64,000 nt of DNA, taken from contig JBLDXI010000015.1 of NCBI GenBank assembly GCA_047495785.1, forward strand, positions 2,604,001 through 2,668,000, written 5' to 3'. Of the stretch, positions 34,101-45,400 are shown piece after piece; within the stretch, counting starts at the first letter, position 1; every line of letters starts with the position of its first letter. Source of the stretch: Lepidodermella squamata. Lineage: Eukaryota; Gastrotricha. A program made the translations under genes and the position numbers. The notes below the pieces were generated by a model. The model ran no database searches and had not been told where the DNA came from. It was given only the letters and a program-made list of their open reading frames with translations.

Positions 34101-36258
34101 TTTAATTAAAATTTTCCAAAAAATTTAATTTGAAAAAATTAATTAGTTGGCCTAATTGGGTTTTTTTCATAAAATAAAATTAATTATACCCAAAATTTCA
34201 AAAAATAATATACTTACAGTTTTTTACTCGACCCCGGAACATTGAAAGTCGCCTTATAGAAGCCTTCGAACGTGTCCTTTAAACTGCCGCTGAAAATTAT
34301 GTCAATAAAAATGACGCGATCCGCTTTCAATTTCGATGACAGCTCGATGACGTAGTAATGGTACGGCTGGAAAGCGAATTTTTCCTTGATTTTCAGCGAC
34401 TCACCGTTGTTGTCGCTGTACTTGATATGAACCGTCGAAATGTTCAACCGATTTGCGTGTAGAATGACGTAATAGGTCGGGCTTTCAACTCTCGCCTCGA
34501 TTGAAACTTTTCCGGTGAAATGAGAGTCGGAATCTGTGTAGAAGTACGGCTTCATTTCGAGGGTGTAATGTACCGGAATAATATCGCTGGGCAGGCGGTA
34601 GTTGGTCCATGGCTTCGATGGTTCGTAGATGACTGATCGCTTGCTAGGATGGATGTCGTGTTCGTTTTTAGTCAGTTCGAACCGAGCATTGGTTGATGAT
34701 GGTTGATCACTGCATTTCGAGGGCCGCGAGGTCAGGCCGGTCGCAAGTCCAACAACCAAGAGCAACAAAGCAACTCCTATAAAAAAAATCGTAATAATTT
34801 CATCTATTAAAGGGCCAAATTTCGAAACCACGCAAAATTTCAATCAATTAACCTGTAGGAGTAACAAAGTACGCACCAATGACCCTAATGACCTAGATAT
34901 GTTATTGACAAACTTTAATGCTGACGGCGTAGAATCATAAAAAAGTTCATGGAATAAATTTATACGAATTCATACACCTTGGCCGGAAATCCTGCTTTTC
35001 AAACCTCTCGTGTCAAAAGACAAAAAAATCCCCATTAAACTATCTATCAATGGATCGAACTATCGATTCTATGGTAGTAAAAGTGTTCCGGAGCAAGTGG
35101 ACTAAAGTGACAGAAGCGTGGGATAATTTTGCCGCATGGCTTTTTCCCTTTTCTTGCTACTTTGTAGCCTGGCAAAATTTTTGAAAATATTCGGCAAATG
35201 CTTATAGCACTTCGGCCAAGTGTCCCAATTCCGGCAGGTGGCCGAAGTTAGGTCGCAGCGGCCTAATTTAGGAAGCGGCCGAAATAATTAGGGATTTCTA
35301 CTCTACGTTACCGATTTGAACTTGTCATGTAAAAGATGTCATCGAGGGAAATCGTTTTGTGAAAATCGAACGCCCCAGAACTTCTCAATATAAATTCTGT
35401 ATTTTCCGATTATTTTCTAATTTTTAACATGGCTATGTAGCAAAGTAAGGTAAATCAAAGAAGTGGCCGAATTTAGGGCTTCATCTATTTAATTTGATTT
35501 TAAAAATTTATTTTAGAAATAATCATCAAATTCGAGTTCATTAATTAAGAAATAACTACAGAATATTTGACCCTACAAAATTAAAATTAATCGAATTGAT
35601 TTTTCAAATGGATATTAATTAAGGTCACGGCTATCTGCACCCACCTAATATCCTATTAATAGAAGAAAAAAAGGACAACCCCAAACTAACTCTAAAAGTT
35701 TGAGATTTAGCCACAAAACGAGCTAGAGTTATAGATATGTTAAAAAATTAATTTAACTCAACAATAAAATCGTGAATTTTCAGAAGAATTTATTGATACT
35801 ACGCGTACTTATAAGTATTTATAATTTCACCTACCAACAATGGTGGACAGAACAATCAAATAGCTGACAGGTACTTTCTGGCTGAGAAATTCAATCATGT
35901 GGTTGTACGCGCTCGTTTTACTCTCGTTCGGATCGCCGCGCGGGTCATTCGAAACCACCTGTTGCATTTTTGTCGGCGCACTCGGCGCCGCAATTTTAGC
36001 CGGCGCTGATTGCATGCGTTTCGCCTTGGTGGCACTGCTGCTGCTGCTGCCACCATTTTTCGACGACTTTGAACTGCCAGCCTCAAGATTATTGACATCA
36101 GGGTTCTCCTCGTCGACTGGGCGCTGAGGGCGCTGAGGCGATTCATCTTCGAAGTAACCGCGAAAATCGTTGAAATATTGGCCATCATGTGTTATTTCAT
36201 CGACGTTGTTTGTTAGATTGACCTCAGACAAGGCCCCGCCTTGTGATATATTGGCCAT
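25174..36258 (-). CDS. M1 family aminopeptidase N-like, copy B
   Basis: Ten exons: 35835-36258, 34218-34776, 31250-31731, 28527-29243, 28339-28478, 26209-26415, 26083-26156, 25759-26031, 25560-25697, 25174-25447; 1095 aa. Exons 2-10 have exactly the lengths of copy A; exon 1 is 42 nt longer and includes a Ser-rich run. The zinc site HELAHMWFGN, the third-ligand Glu, SAMENWG and TYRKGSS are all intact, so it should be active. The span covers 11.1 kb against 4.4 kb in copy A because the introns before exons 2, 3, 4 and 6 (counted in coding order) are about 1.1, 2.5, 2.0 and 1.9 kb. Transposon-derived or unidentified sequence fills the last three. Protein divergence from A is modest, with differences such as DVRTHE against AVGNGE after the zinc domain. 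Confidence 0.92.
26500..28030 (+). mobile_element. Retroelement and Mutator-type fragments in an aminopeptidase intron
   Basis: Fills the intron between exons 5 and 6 of copy B. At 26681-26758 the plus strand reads STNNAIEAINEVIKRDFTCR, a motif typical of Mutator-like (MULE) transposases. From about 26.9 to 27.5 kb there is a Gag-like stretch (LADFNQVEFYAIEAFLDALP). At 27637-27678 a zinc knuckle CKKCQSHEHRYRQC fits CX2CX4HX4C. Near 27.88-28.0 kb two Arg-Gly-rich repeats (RGRGRG) are followed by similar acidic segments. The frames are broken, so these are remnants, probably of more than one element. Confidence 0.5.
29260..31240 (+). other. Unidentified insertion in an aminopeptidase intron
   Basis: The corresponding intron of copy A is only 58 nt, so nearly all of this 2 kb is inserted sequence. 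Several plus-strand stretches look once-coding (for example GLSLTDNGTKVRLSKNVPTR near 30.66-30.73 kb) but are interrupted by stops. I could not assign them to a transposon class. Confidence 0.4.
31830..34030 (+). other. Insertion with plus-strand ORF fragments inside an aminopeptidase intron
   Basis: The matching intron in copy A is 228 nt. On the plus strand, opposite to the host gene, lie several coding-like pieces. They are a Pro-rich start at 32187, a helix-forming stretch at 32767-32897 with a frameshift, and an Ala/Thr/Pro-rich exon (33039-33386, after a TTTTTTCAG acceptor, ending in a stop). Another is a 33866-34014 segment ending LSKGQSLGRN. This could be a decayed nested gene or a transposon with introns. 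No family is recognised. Confidence 0.35.
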
Positions 36259-37670
36259 AAAAAAATTATTAACAACTTGATTTATAGTATAAAAACGTTC
36301 TAGAAACAAATTTCAAATTTAAAAGGAAATTAAATTTTAATAAATTTAAAAATAAAATAAAAATAGACATGTAATAAAATTGAGTGCTGGAAAAGAATAT
36401 ATGGCCTAAATTAGGTAATAAATTCCATTGAGACTTTATTTATGGGGTTTTACGTCAACAGACGGATTTCCGCGCCCAAAAATGGTAATTTTGCGCCTAT
36501 GAAACGGAGGCTGAATGTTACGCATAGTTGCATGTTGCATATTATGGCTGATGAAAACGGCAGCAACGCCGTCAATAATGCCAACATGTTATAACAATAA
36601 TTCTATTACGGCTTTTCAGCCGTGGAAAGCAGAAATAATTTTCACATTATGAATCGAGTGTGGATTTACTGTTTAAATTTTAGTTGACTGATTTTTACGA
36701 CTCGTGCTGTAAAATCATGCGCTAATCGCGTGTCACTTGACTCAGCTGTTGAAGCAGGCCTTTTATTGGAGCAAGAAATATTGAGCTAATAGACAGGTGG
36801 CGATTTCATCAATCTACTGCCAGTTCGATGAGCACACACAGATAAAACCAGCAGTTATCTACTGCCATTGATTATTCTGAAATTGAACCAGATTCGAGTT
36901 ATATTTCGATTTGCTGGAATTTGTATCTGCATTCTGATAATTGACGCAAACTTATTGAATGATTTATTCCTGATTTTCTGGAAAATTTTCAAAATTAAAT
37001 ATTGTTCGAACTTCACAGTGTATAAAACTTGAAGACCGATCGCATATAGGATTTTATTGCGTGGTTGGAAAAATCCGGATCTCGCTTCAAAAATGCAAAC
37101 CACGAAAAATTCTCCAATACTTTTTACCGGTTTTAACCTGTTTCAAGAGCAAGTCTCCTACACAAAAACAGCAAAAATCACAAAAAATCACAGCAAAATG
37201 TTTCCGAATGAGCTAACCGCGGCAATAGAAGGTCATGTTAAATACATCTTCGACAAGTCACAGGCTATAATTATTTTCATCAATAGTTACGAATCGATTT
37301 CCATTCTTTGTTGATGAGGTCTACGCTTTTTTGAGCGAAATAATTGGCATATGGTGGACATCAAGCGTTGCCATGTGAGAAGTAACTTCCCAAGAGACAC
37401 TCGATCGATCAATCAACCGCTTTTTTCAGCAAAAATGAGGCGAATCGATTTGAAACCATTGTTATAGCGATAACCCAAGTGCACAATCATCCTGCTTTTT
37501 TTACCTCCGCAGAATATTTCAAGCTCGATTTTGAAACCTGACTAACAAAATCACAAATTTAAACGCGATGAATTTCAGCTCAAAAACGTATGAATTCGCT
37601 TCGAGTTTGGCGGCTATGTAAGAGTTTAAAATTCCGAGAAAACTCAAATTTTTAAAGCACAATTTTTAGT
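36259..37670. other. Intergenic between aminopeptidase copy B and the astacin
   Basis: The first ~260 bp include the upstream block shared with copy A (36430-36515). The 5' exon or exons of the astacin (signal peptide and propeptide) should lie here, but I could not identify one with a proper signal sequence and compatible splice phase. Confidence 0.4.
36430..36515. promoter_or_regulatory. Upstream block shared by both aminopeptidase genes (copy B)
   Basis: Counterpart of 23840-23915, with AAAAATGGTAATTTTGCGCC and TATGAAACGGAGGCT. It lies about 170-260 bp upstream of the copy B start codon. Confidence 0.5.
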
Positions 37671-39546
37671 TATCGACCTCCGCCACTGAACGCCTCATTA
37701 GCTTGGACTCGAGGCGTTGTACCCTATGAGATTGACCACGACTCGTTCCCTCGCGGCATCTATTTCGGAGCCTTGGAAAGCATCATGTGGGCCATGGAAC
37801 AGTTCAATCGCTACACCGTCGTGCAATTCGCACAGAAGACTAACGAATTTGATTTCTTGAACTTCACGTATCACCCACTTCCGACAAGGTCATCGCATGT
37901 CGGCAGGCAAGGCGGGCGGCAGGTCTTGTACCTGACGGGTGACGCGCCGAAAGAGGTCCTCCTCCACGAGTTGATGCATGTCATTGGATTCCAGCATGAT
38001 TCATCGCAAGTGGGACACGGCAAATATGTGTCTAATATCGATATCAAAGATCCGAATAATATTAGGTAAAAATTTATCGGCGAATTGACGAAATTTTCGA
38101 ATATCGCTGCTGAAAAAGTTAATCAAGATTGCACAATCCAATTTAAGCATTTTTCCACCGACTTTTTCGATTTTTGACGATTTTGATGTTTTACTCTCGC
38201 GATCGATAAAGATGCACCCAGTGACCTCAGATTTATTATTTCATTTATCTGGTACCATCAGGCTTGCAGGAAAATTTCAATATTGGCTACCGAGCCTGAT
38301 GATATCGGAAAAATCACTGATTTTAAAAATCGATATTAGGAATCGATATCGAATGTCAAGTATACAGCATGTCCCATAAGTAACTCAAACAAAGGAAATT
38401 CACGGAAAAGGGATCAGGAACTCTTAAAAATGCGGCGAATCTTGAACAAAAATCAAAAAGCCTTAAATAGTTATCAAGCGTGTGTCACTTGTCAGTGGGA
38501 TCCGGAGAAATTCGGTGAAACTGGGTAAAATACCGAAAATACCGAACCAGTTACCATCGGGGTTTTACGGGAATTTCCCGGTAAAATTGCGGACAAAAGA
38601 TGGCAGTTTTAAGCCTGAAGGTCAAAAAAAGTTGAATTTTCTACAAAAATTTTCAAAATTTGAAAATTGTTGCGCCATGGGACACACTGTAACCATTTTT
38701 AATAAATGATAAATTTATTTAGTTAATTTATTAATTTGATAATTAATAATTAATAATCATAAATAATTTGATAATTAAATTTTGTATAGTAATTATTATG
38801 AGATTATTTTATAAGATTTTCAACGATTTTTCGCTCACTTTTTCTTACTTCTTACCTTAATTTTGGGACAAAAATGTTTGCTCTTAGCTCAACTCGCGAA
38901 ATGAACCTAAACTATCATTATAAAAATTCTCTTTTTTTCCAGGTTGAGCGGATGCGTAATTATAGGTTCATTCGATGCCGAATCTGTAATGCACTACCCA
39001 TGCAGTTTTACCAATCCCTACAACAACAGTCAATTATTACGCCGTAACGAAACCAATCGAACACCCAGACTAGCCAGCCTCAGCCAAAGCGATATCGCCG
39101 CTGTGAATCAACTATACGGCGCTAAAAATTCGCCCCCAATTTACACCGACGTATCTTTTATGAGCTGCCGAACATGCTACGGCGACAAGTCGAAAGCAGC
39201 AATTTGTTCGAAATGCGCCGAAACCGAGCATTTCGGTCATCAAATGTCACCCATCGATGATTTCACTGTCATGGCGTGCCGGTGTGGCCGTTACCAGAAT
39301 CGAATGGCGTTATGCACGGCGGTGTTGAGTGACAAAAAGTACGTACGGCAGAGTGTCTACGTGTGCTACGACTGTTTCGACGTCGCCAAGTACCGCAAAG
39401 AGTACAAGGGCTTGTCACCCGGCGTGTGTTACAATTGTGTCACCCGATGTCATAAGGGACATAACATTCAACTACTCGAGCGATGTGCGCCTTTTTATTG
39501 CGATTGTGGCCTGCTAATTTGTCGCATCGCTTGCCAGGCAAAATAA
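37671..39546 (+). CDS. Astacin metalloprotease with two UBR-box-like zinc modules (5' incomplete)
   Basis: Exons 37671-38065 and 38943-39546 are joined in phase 2. The 5' end, with signal and propeptide, was not found; the first exon starts after a TTTTTAG acceptor. The mature astacin domain begins near NASLAWTRGVVPYEID. It carries the zinc motif HELMHVIGFQHD (HExxHxxGxxH) and the Met-turn ESVMHYP, and closes with LSQSDIAAVNQLYG. All catalytic elements are present. Instead of the usual EGF/CUB tail, two cysteine-rich modules follow, at 39166-39288 and 39364-39510. Each has the order CxxC ... CxxC ... HxxH ... CxCG of the UBR-box zinc finger that binds N-terminal arginine residues in intracellular N-degron E3 ligases. 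The protein then ends. A secreted or secretory-pathway role is expected; the function of the modules is inferred only by similarity. Confidence 0.7.
38503..38640 (+). repeat. Dispersed repeat (GGTAAAATACCG family)
   Basis: In the astacin intron. ACTGGGTAAAATACCGAAAA is followed by ACCGAACCAGTTACCATCGG and CGGTAAAATTGCGGAC, the fullest copy of this family in the window. Confidence 0.55.
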
Positions 39547-39676
39547 CAATTTTCAGGAATAAAATTGACAAGATTATTTAGTGCAATTTTTTTTTATTGC
39601 CACAATAATTAGCTATTAAAATGATTTTCGCAATAATCACGTGTCTGAGACATTGCCTCGATACAGGAAATTAGCC

Positions 39677-39832
39677 ATGTTAATGCTAATTCTTGCATTG
39701 GACCGTATTTATACAAATAAGATGAGTAAACAAACGACATTGTTTTTCGGTGCAAATGCGTCAATTCGAGCAAATTCCAGAGACATTAATATACCTGTGG
39801 GACTCAATCGAAGTGAGAACACAGAAAAATGA
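39677..39832 (+). CDS. Possible very small protein, unrecognised
   Basis: An ATG-initiated 51-codon ORF starting MLMLILALDRIY lies between the astacin and the PEBP gene. The short hydrophobic start could be a weak signal peptide. There is no homology I can name and no cysteine. It may be chance. Confidence 0.2.
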   Translation: MLMLILALDRIYTNKMSKQTTLFFGANASIRANSRDINIPVGLNRSENTEK

Positions 39833-39961
39833 AAAATTCCACCTTAAAACAATTTTTTATTAATTATTAATAATTATTATTTGTTTTCATTATTATTGAG
39901 AATAACAAATTTATTTCATTTTATTAATTATTATTGAAATATTATAGATTTTTTGCAAAAA

Positions 39962-40946
39962 ATGGCTTTTAAATCAGTGAGTTTCTTCGTTTTAATGTCC
40001 CTCGTTGCCAAGCAAACGTCGGCTGCAGTGTCAGCAACTTGTTCAGACCCATGCAGCTCTACGATTGGCACGCTGTCGCTTACCAGCTTGGATACATCCG
40101 TCACATGTGCTTCCACGGTTGACAAATCCAAGGTGACAAGTGCACCCGCTGTCAAGTACGCGAGTGCCGTCACAGGATCCCTGTACACCCTCATAATGGT
40201 CGACCCAGACGCGCCTGCGCCTAATTGCCCGACCAGTTTGTACTACAAGCACTGGCTTGTTACCAACATCCCTGGAGCAACTCTGTCTGCAGGGTAATCA
40301 AATTTGCAAAATTAAAAAAAAAATTCTTTAAACTTACCTGAGAAAACCCGAAAAACCCCGGATGGTAAATGGCTTGGCAATTATCGGTATTTTACCCTGA
40401 ATTTATGTTGGTAAAATAATGTTTACTTATCTCCGGAAAGCGATGCTAGCGGTATTTTCCAAATTTCCGAACCTAATTTCCGAAAAACCCGAAAAAGCGG
40501 TAATATCGGTATTTTATACCCAGTTTTACCAAATTTCTGTTGTTTTATTATTATGTCTGAATTGTTGATTTTTTATTAGAACCAGCGATTTGGGAACCTC
40601 AGGTAAAGATTGGACAATCGTCACCGCTTACGAAGCTCCAGCCCCAACTAAAGGCGCTCATCGCTATCAATTTTTCCTAATGAAACAAACCGCTTCGTTG
40701 AGCGTCGCGGCCGATACTACCCGCGATAGTTTCGACCTGGTCGGCTTCGTTAAAACCAACAGTTTAACAACGTTGACGGCTGGCTTTGCGTACAAGGTTG
40801 ACAGTGGAGCGGCTGATAGCTGCACAGCGACTACAACATCCTGCGTCAGTTTATTTTCCGCCGCTAGCAGCCGTTTTTCTGCAGCCAACACTGCGACAAC
40901 AATAGCGGCAGCGTGTTTTTTCGTTGTTTTAGCGCGGCTTATGTAA
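39962..40946 (+). CDS. Secreted phosphatidylethanolamine-binding protein (PEBP), probably GPI-anchored
   Basis: Exons 39962-40293 and 40580-40946 are joined in phase 2; the product is about 232 aa. A signal peptide (MAFKSVSFFVLMSLVAKQTSA) is unusual for PEBP proteins but known in some secreted nematode members. The PEBP signature is clear: LYTLIMVDPDAPAP, then KHWLVTNIPG, and in exon 2 YEAPAPTKGAHRYQFFLMKQ, which supply the anion-binding pocket (DPDAP and GxHR). Cysteines near the N-terminus and in SCTATTTSC suit an extracellular protein. The end (TIAAACFFVVLARLM) is hydrophobic after a Ser/Ala-rich spacer, fitting a GPI signal. Confidence 0.8.
40330..40545 (-). repeat. Dispersed repeat (GGTAAAATACCG family), reverse copies
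   Basis: Fills most of the PEBP intron. Two partial copies lie in reverse orientation: one around 40345-40405 (TCGGTATTTTACCC) and one around 40445-40545 (TCGGTATTTTATACCCAG). Confidence 0.45.
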
Positions 40947-41331
40947 TCGCGGTTTCTTCACACTTTGGAGGGCTGAAAGCCGGCCGCAAGACTGGAACCT
41001 TGTTTAATATATATCTGTGGATTTATAGCCCCGAAATTTACCCTATTAATAATAATAAATAACCTCGCTTTTGCTTTCCTAAAATACACCATATAATTAA
41101 TTTTTACTTTTATTTTTATGCTAGCTCTTCCGCTTATCCGATATTTTATCCTAATAAAAGAGATAAAATATGAATAATGATCAATTTTTAACACAATTAT
41201 TCACGAGTCTTATTTACCCTTTGGCCGTGACTTGTCAATTTATCAATGAACGCTCTGCATTTATTTTTCGATTTTTTGTTTATATTTCAGCCTCCATCGT
41301 TGATCGCGTGCTGTCAGCGTAAACAGTGATT

Positions 41332-42265
41332 CATTCGCTAGTTTTTATTAAATTTTGACTTTCGCTAGCAAAAACTATCGAGCAAGTTTTCATAATTTTA
41401 CTGGCGTTTTTTCATTGAAATTTACGATAAATGCTTGGCGGGTAAGTTTAAAGGTCGCTTATCAACTGACATATTAGGGTCAAGTGCGCGTCGAAGTGCC
41501 GCACTAAGCCGCATTGACCCACGCAATTAAATTGTGTGCCAATGGGCGGAGCTTACGACGTGATGACGCAATGATTCATACCCGGTCTTACCAGTGTGCA
41601 TACGCAAATTAGCGACCCGGCTGGCAGTGCGGGCAGTCCAAGACCCCGGCAAAATTTTTTTTTAAAAAAAGTATCGCTTCTCGGCCTTTTTGGCTATGAT
41701 CAAAGTGTAGTATCTGTTCTTTGTAGTTTAATATCTACAACGGCCTCCATGTGGGGCCTACGATATTAGCCCTATTTTTGGCTAGCCGTGCGGGAGCAGC
41801 CAGCTTGCTGGACCCCGTCCACGAGTCGGCCCGGTATTGCAGTACCTCCGGGATTCGGCTCACCCCCTGAAACATGGGGAATGAAACTAAAAATAAAACA
41901 CTTTTAGGCCTATGAGGTGTAAATTTAATAATTGCGTTTTTAAAAGCAGCGGGACGATAGACATCACTTTAAGACGGTCTCTCCATTACCAAGGAGTGGG
42001 ACAAGGCGTCACATTTTATTCGCGCATTTGACACTTTTTGTGCGCGAGAGAAGCGCATCATCGGCGTGCGCGCAGCCAGGCGTAACGCCTTAAAAAGCGC
42101 GCGCTCACAGCGTGAAAAACAAATAGCCTAGAGTTTTTATAATAATTATGAAACATCGTCCATTGACAATGTTAACACGCGGACACTGATACACCTACAC
42201 ATCTCGTGAGAGTGCTCGATAGTTTTTGCTAGCGAAAGTCAAAATTTAATAAAAACTAGCGAATG
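41332..42265. mobile_element. Unit bounded by perfect 53-bp inverted repeats and containing U2 snRNA
   Basis: 41332-41384 is the exact reverse complement of 42213-42265 (ends CATTCGCTAG and CTAGCGAATG). The bases just outside, CAGTGATT and CAGCAATT, agree at six of eight positions and could be a decayed 8-bp target duplication. The 828-bp interior has no ORF but carries one U2 snRNA copy. It may be a non-autonomous DNA transposon that has captured a U2 gene. Confidence 0.6.
41673..41866 (+). ncRNA. U2 spliceosomal snRNA
   Basis: Starts ATCGCTTCTCGGCC. The branch-point recognition region GTGTAGTATCTGTTCTT is intact, an Sm-site-like ATTTTTGG lies near 41774-41781, and the 3' stem-loop region with GGTATTGCAGTACCTCCGGG is present. 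The start of the molecule differs from the usual form by an extra T (CCTTTTTGGC) and TATGATC in place of TAAGATC, while GATCAAAGTGTAG matches the nematode form as I remember it. Whether it is a working gene or a mobilised copy is open. No proximal sequence element was identified upstream. Confidence 0.85.
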
Positions 42266-42458
42266 CAGCAATTTTTATCGGCGAAAAGAATAAGAGGCAC
42301 ACAATTGAAACACGTTTCAGCACGAGCGCGGGAAAAGATTCATCACAATGCCAAAGTAGTAACCGTTATGCATAATGAGCAACCTTAATTTTAATTTTTT
42401 TTTTCAATTTTTTTTATAATTTTTTTTATTGAAATAATGCAATATTTTAGGAAACAAA

Positions 42459-45400
42459 ATGAGGGATTTAGTCACAAATTTATCAATTTTTATTGTGTTA
42501 TTATACTCAATCGACTCGATCGCCGAAGAGACTGAGGATTATTACGATACGGATCAACCCGGCGCTGCTCCGGCACCTGTAGGCGGAGGCCCTATTACGG
42601 GTGATAATTACGGAATGGGTGACTACGGCGAGACTGAAGTCTCTGAACCTTCGTCCTTCCTCAACATTGGCGCGCCTTGTAACCCGGACAACGACGACTG
42701 CGGTGCTAATATGGAATGCCGTAAGGTGACCTACTGTCCAGGTGAGGAGCCGACGTGTCAGTGCGCCGCCGGTTGGGCGGAAGATAAATCGGGGAAAACG
42801 TGCCGCAAACTGGTCGAACTCGGCCAGGCGTGTTTAGGCACCGATTTGCAATGCGCGGCTGAGAATTCGTTCTGCAACGCAACGCTGAACAAGTGCCAGT
42901 GCCGGCCGGACTACAAGCCGGGGCCGAATGGCAACGACTGCGTTTGGACGTGGAAGACGCTGTTTTATGGCCAGACGTGTCGCAAAACTATCCAGTGCCA
43001 CTACAACATGTCCTGTGATAACTTTGTCTGTTCTTGCCCTCCTGGATCTCGAGGTATAAATGAAAATTGATGATAATTATTTTTTCGTAAATTTCATAAC
43101 CTGGTATCAAACGCTAGCTGTTCTACTTTTCAGATGATTTAAAAAATGAATAGGCCGCGTCAGCAAAGGGATGACGAGGCTTGATACTGAAAATAATGAC
43201 GCATAAACAACGCTTTGAAATTTATTTGGATTTTTTTTAATTAATCCTGGAATTTCGAATAATGGAAAGGCATTTTTATCTTTTAACATTATTCCAAAAA
43301 ATTGAGGATTTTAATTTAATTTCAATTTTTAATTCAACATTTATGTGGTCAGACTTTTCAGCGGTGACACTTCAGCAAATAAGGGTCAAATCAGCAGTGA
43401 CATTTCATCAGTGACGCACCTTGTCAGTAAACATTTCATAAAAATCACATTTTAGTATTAATTTAAATAATTCTTGTAGACAAGTGAGCAGTGACATTTC
43501 AGCAGAGACAGTCCCCCTGCTGAATACGGCTGAAATTCTGTTGATGAAATGTCCCCGCTGAAATGTCACTGCGCAAATGTCACCGAAATAAAGATAATAA
43601 ATTTGGAAAAATAGAGGATAAATTATCAAAAATCACTGCTGACTTGTCACTGATGATTTGTCACTGCACAAATGTCGCAGCTCAACTGTCACTGCTCATT
43701 TGACCCTCATTTGCTGAAATGTCACTGCTGAAAAGTCGTTAACCCAAAATTTAATGTTCGCAAGTAAACTCAAGTGAAAAAATTGGGTCCCACCGGGTAA
43801 AATACCAAATAATACCGAACCGATTACCATCGGGTTTTCCTGGTTTTCTTCGGTAAATTCTTCATTTCTTTGGTCAAATCGCGGATAAAGACGCGGATAG
43901 AGACAGGTTTAATTTCACAGAATAAGTTAAAAGCTATGAACCTAAAGCATTTAGTTGCAAAATCAAAATATGGTTGCCCAAATTTTGGGACACGCTGTGA
44001 ATCACACAAAAAATTGCCAACATTTCGGTATATTACCTTTTAGCCCTAATATTCTTTTAAAAGGAGCTTGAATTAAAATGAAAAAGAAATAACCAACGTA
44101 ATCTAAATTCCTTAGTTTCGATTAAATCCATTTCTGAATAATATTTTTACCTTTCCTTCCTATAAATTAAATAAAAAACTGGTTATCAAACATATCCTAT
44201 AAATTAATTGTGATTATTTTCAATTTTTCAATTTTTAGTGGACACCAAAAACAACGCTCAATGCATGATCAGTAAGTGGATTTTTTTCAATTTTTCTCCT
44301 CGATCGATAAAATTTTCAATTCAGATGGCCTAGACGGAAGTTGTACAAGCGACGAGCATTGTTTCCGGCGAAATTCCGTCTGCATCTTAGGCAAATGTTC
44401 ATGCGAAGCCGGCTACTCAGCAATGTCCCTTCGCTTCGGCTCGGTCAGCGCCCCGGTGCAGGAAGTCTGCGTCGCCGCCAAAGTTCAACGCCGCCGCGTT
44501 GGCGAAACCTGCTCAGTCGCCTATCCGTTCGACCAGGGTGTCTGCATCCAAGGCCTCGTTTGCTCAACGCAATGCTCAAACGCCAGCCCGAACCCGATTT
44601 GTGTCAACCCTAGAGACAACAAAGGCCTAACCACGACTAAAGCTCCGCCCCCTAAAGTTCGAGTGCCAATCTACGGCGATAGGTGTACCTCGAGTTCAGA
44701 ATGCGTGACTACAGACGGTTCTTTGACTTGCAAACGGCCGATGCCAGCGGTTTGTAAGCCCGGTCAGCAGGCCAACCCGGGCCAACAGGGTGTCTGCGGG
44801 TGCTCTGATGGGTTCTACCTAAGCGGGGTCAACAAATGCTCTAGGAAACCAGCCGGTGTCTACCTGGGCCAGTCTTGCTCGATTTACCTGAAAAACGACA
44901 TAACCGGTAATTGCCAGGCCGATGGGTCGGTGTGCGTCGGCGGGATGTGCATATGCAAATTAGGCTATAAACCAGGCCCTCGGGGTGACGATTGCGTTTC
45001 GAATTGGAAGACCCAGTTCCACGGCGAGGAGTGCCACGATTCCATCCAGTGCCACTACAACATGTTATGCATCAACGGGACTTGCTCTTGTATCGGCGTT
45101 GGGCTACCGGCTAAACCGATTTCTCAAGAGGGCGCCATAGTCGAGTGCACCCGGGTGAACGCGGGTGACAGGTGCGCTGGGGAAAACGATTGCTCCGGGG
45201 TGGCTAACGGGTTCTGTTCGAAATTTTCGCAGCGTTGCGAATGTAAAGAAGGCTACGTATCAACAACCTTCCACCTTGGCTCGCCCGATGACGTAACAAC
45301 CCGTTGTTTGCCTAAAGAATTAAGGTTGAGAGATGAGGGCGAGGAGTGTACCGTGGGGCCGTCGCTTGATGACACCCTGTCGCGATTGGCGCCTAATTTT

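Larger units (their letters stand above)
40947..42458. other. Intergenic region holding the U2 unit
   Basis: Between PEBP and the EB-module gene. The central 0.93 kb is the U2 snRNA unit with terminal inverted repeats; the flanks are AT-rich and hold no gene I can support. Confidence 0.5.

Noticed and set aside
41673-41866. Calling the U2 copy a pseudogene
   Set aside because: It has two changes in the 5' stem-loop, but the branch-site region and an Sm-like site are intact, so the sequence alone does not prove loss of function.
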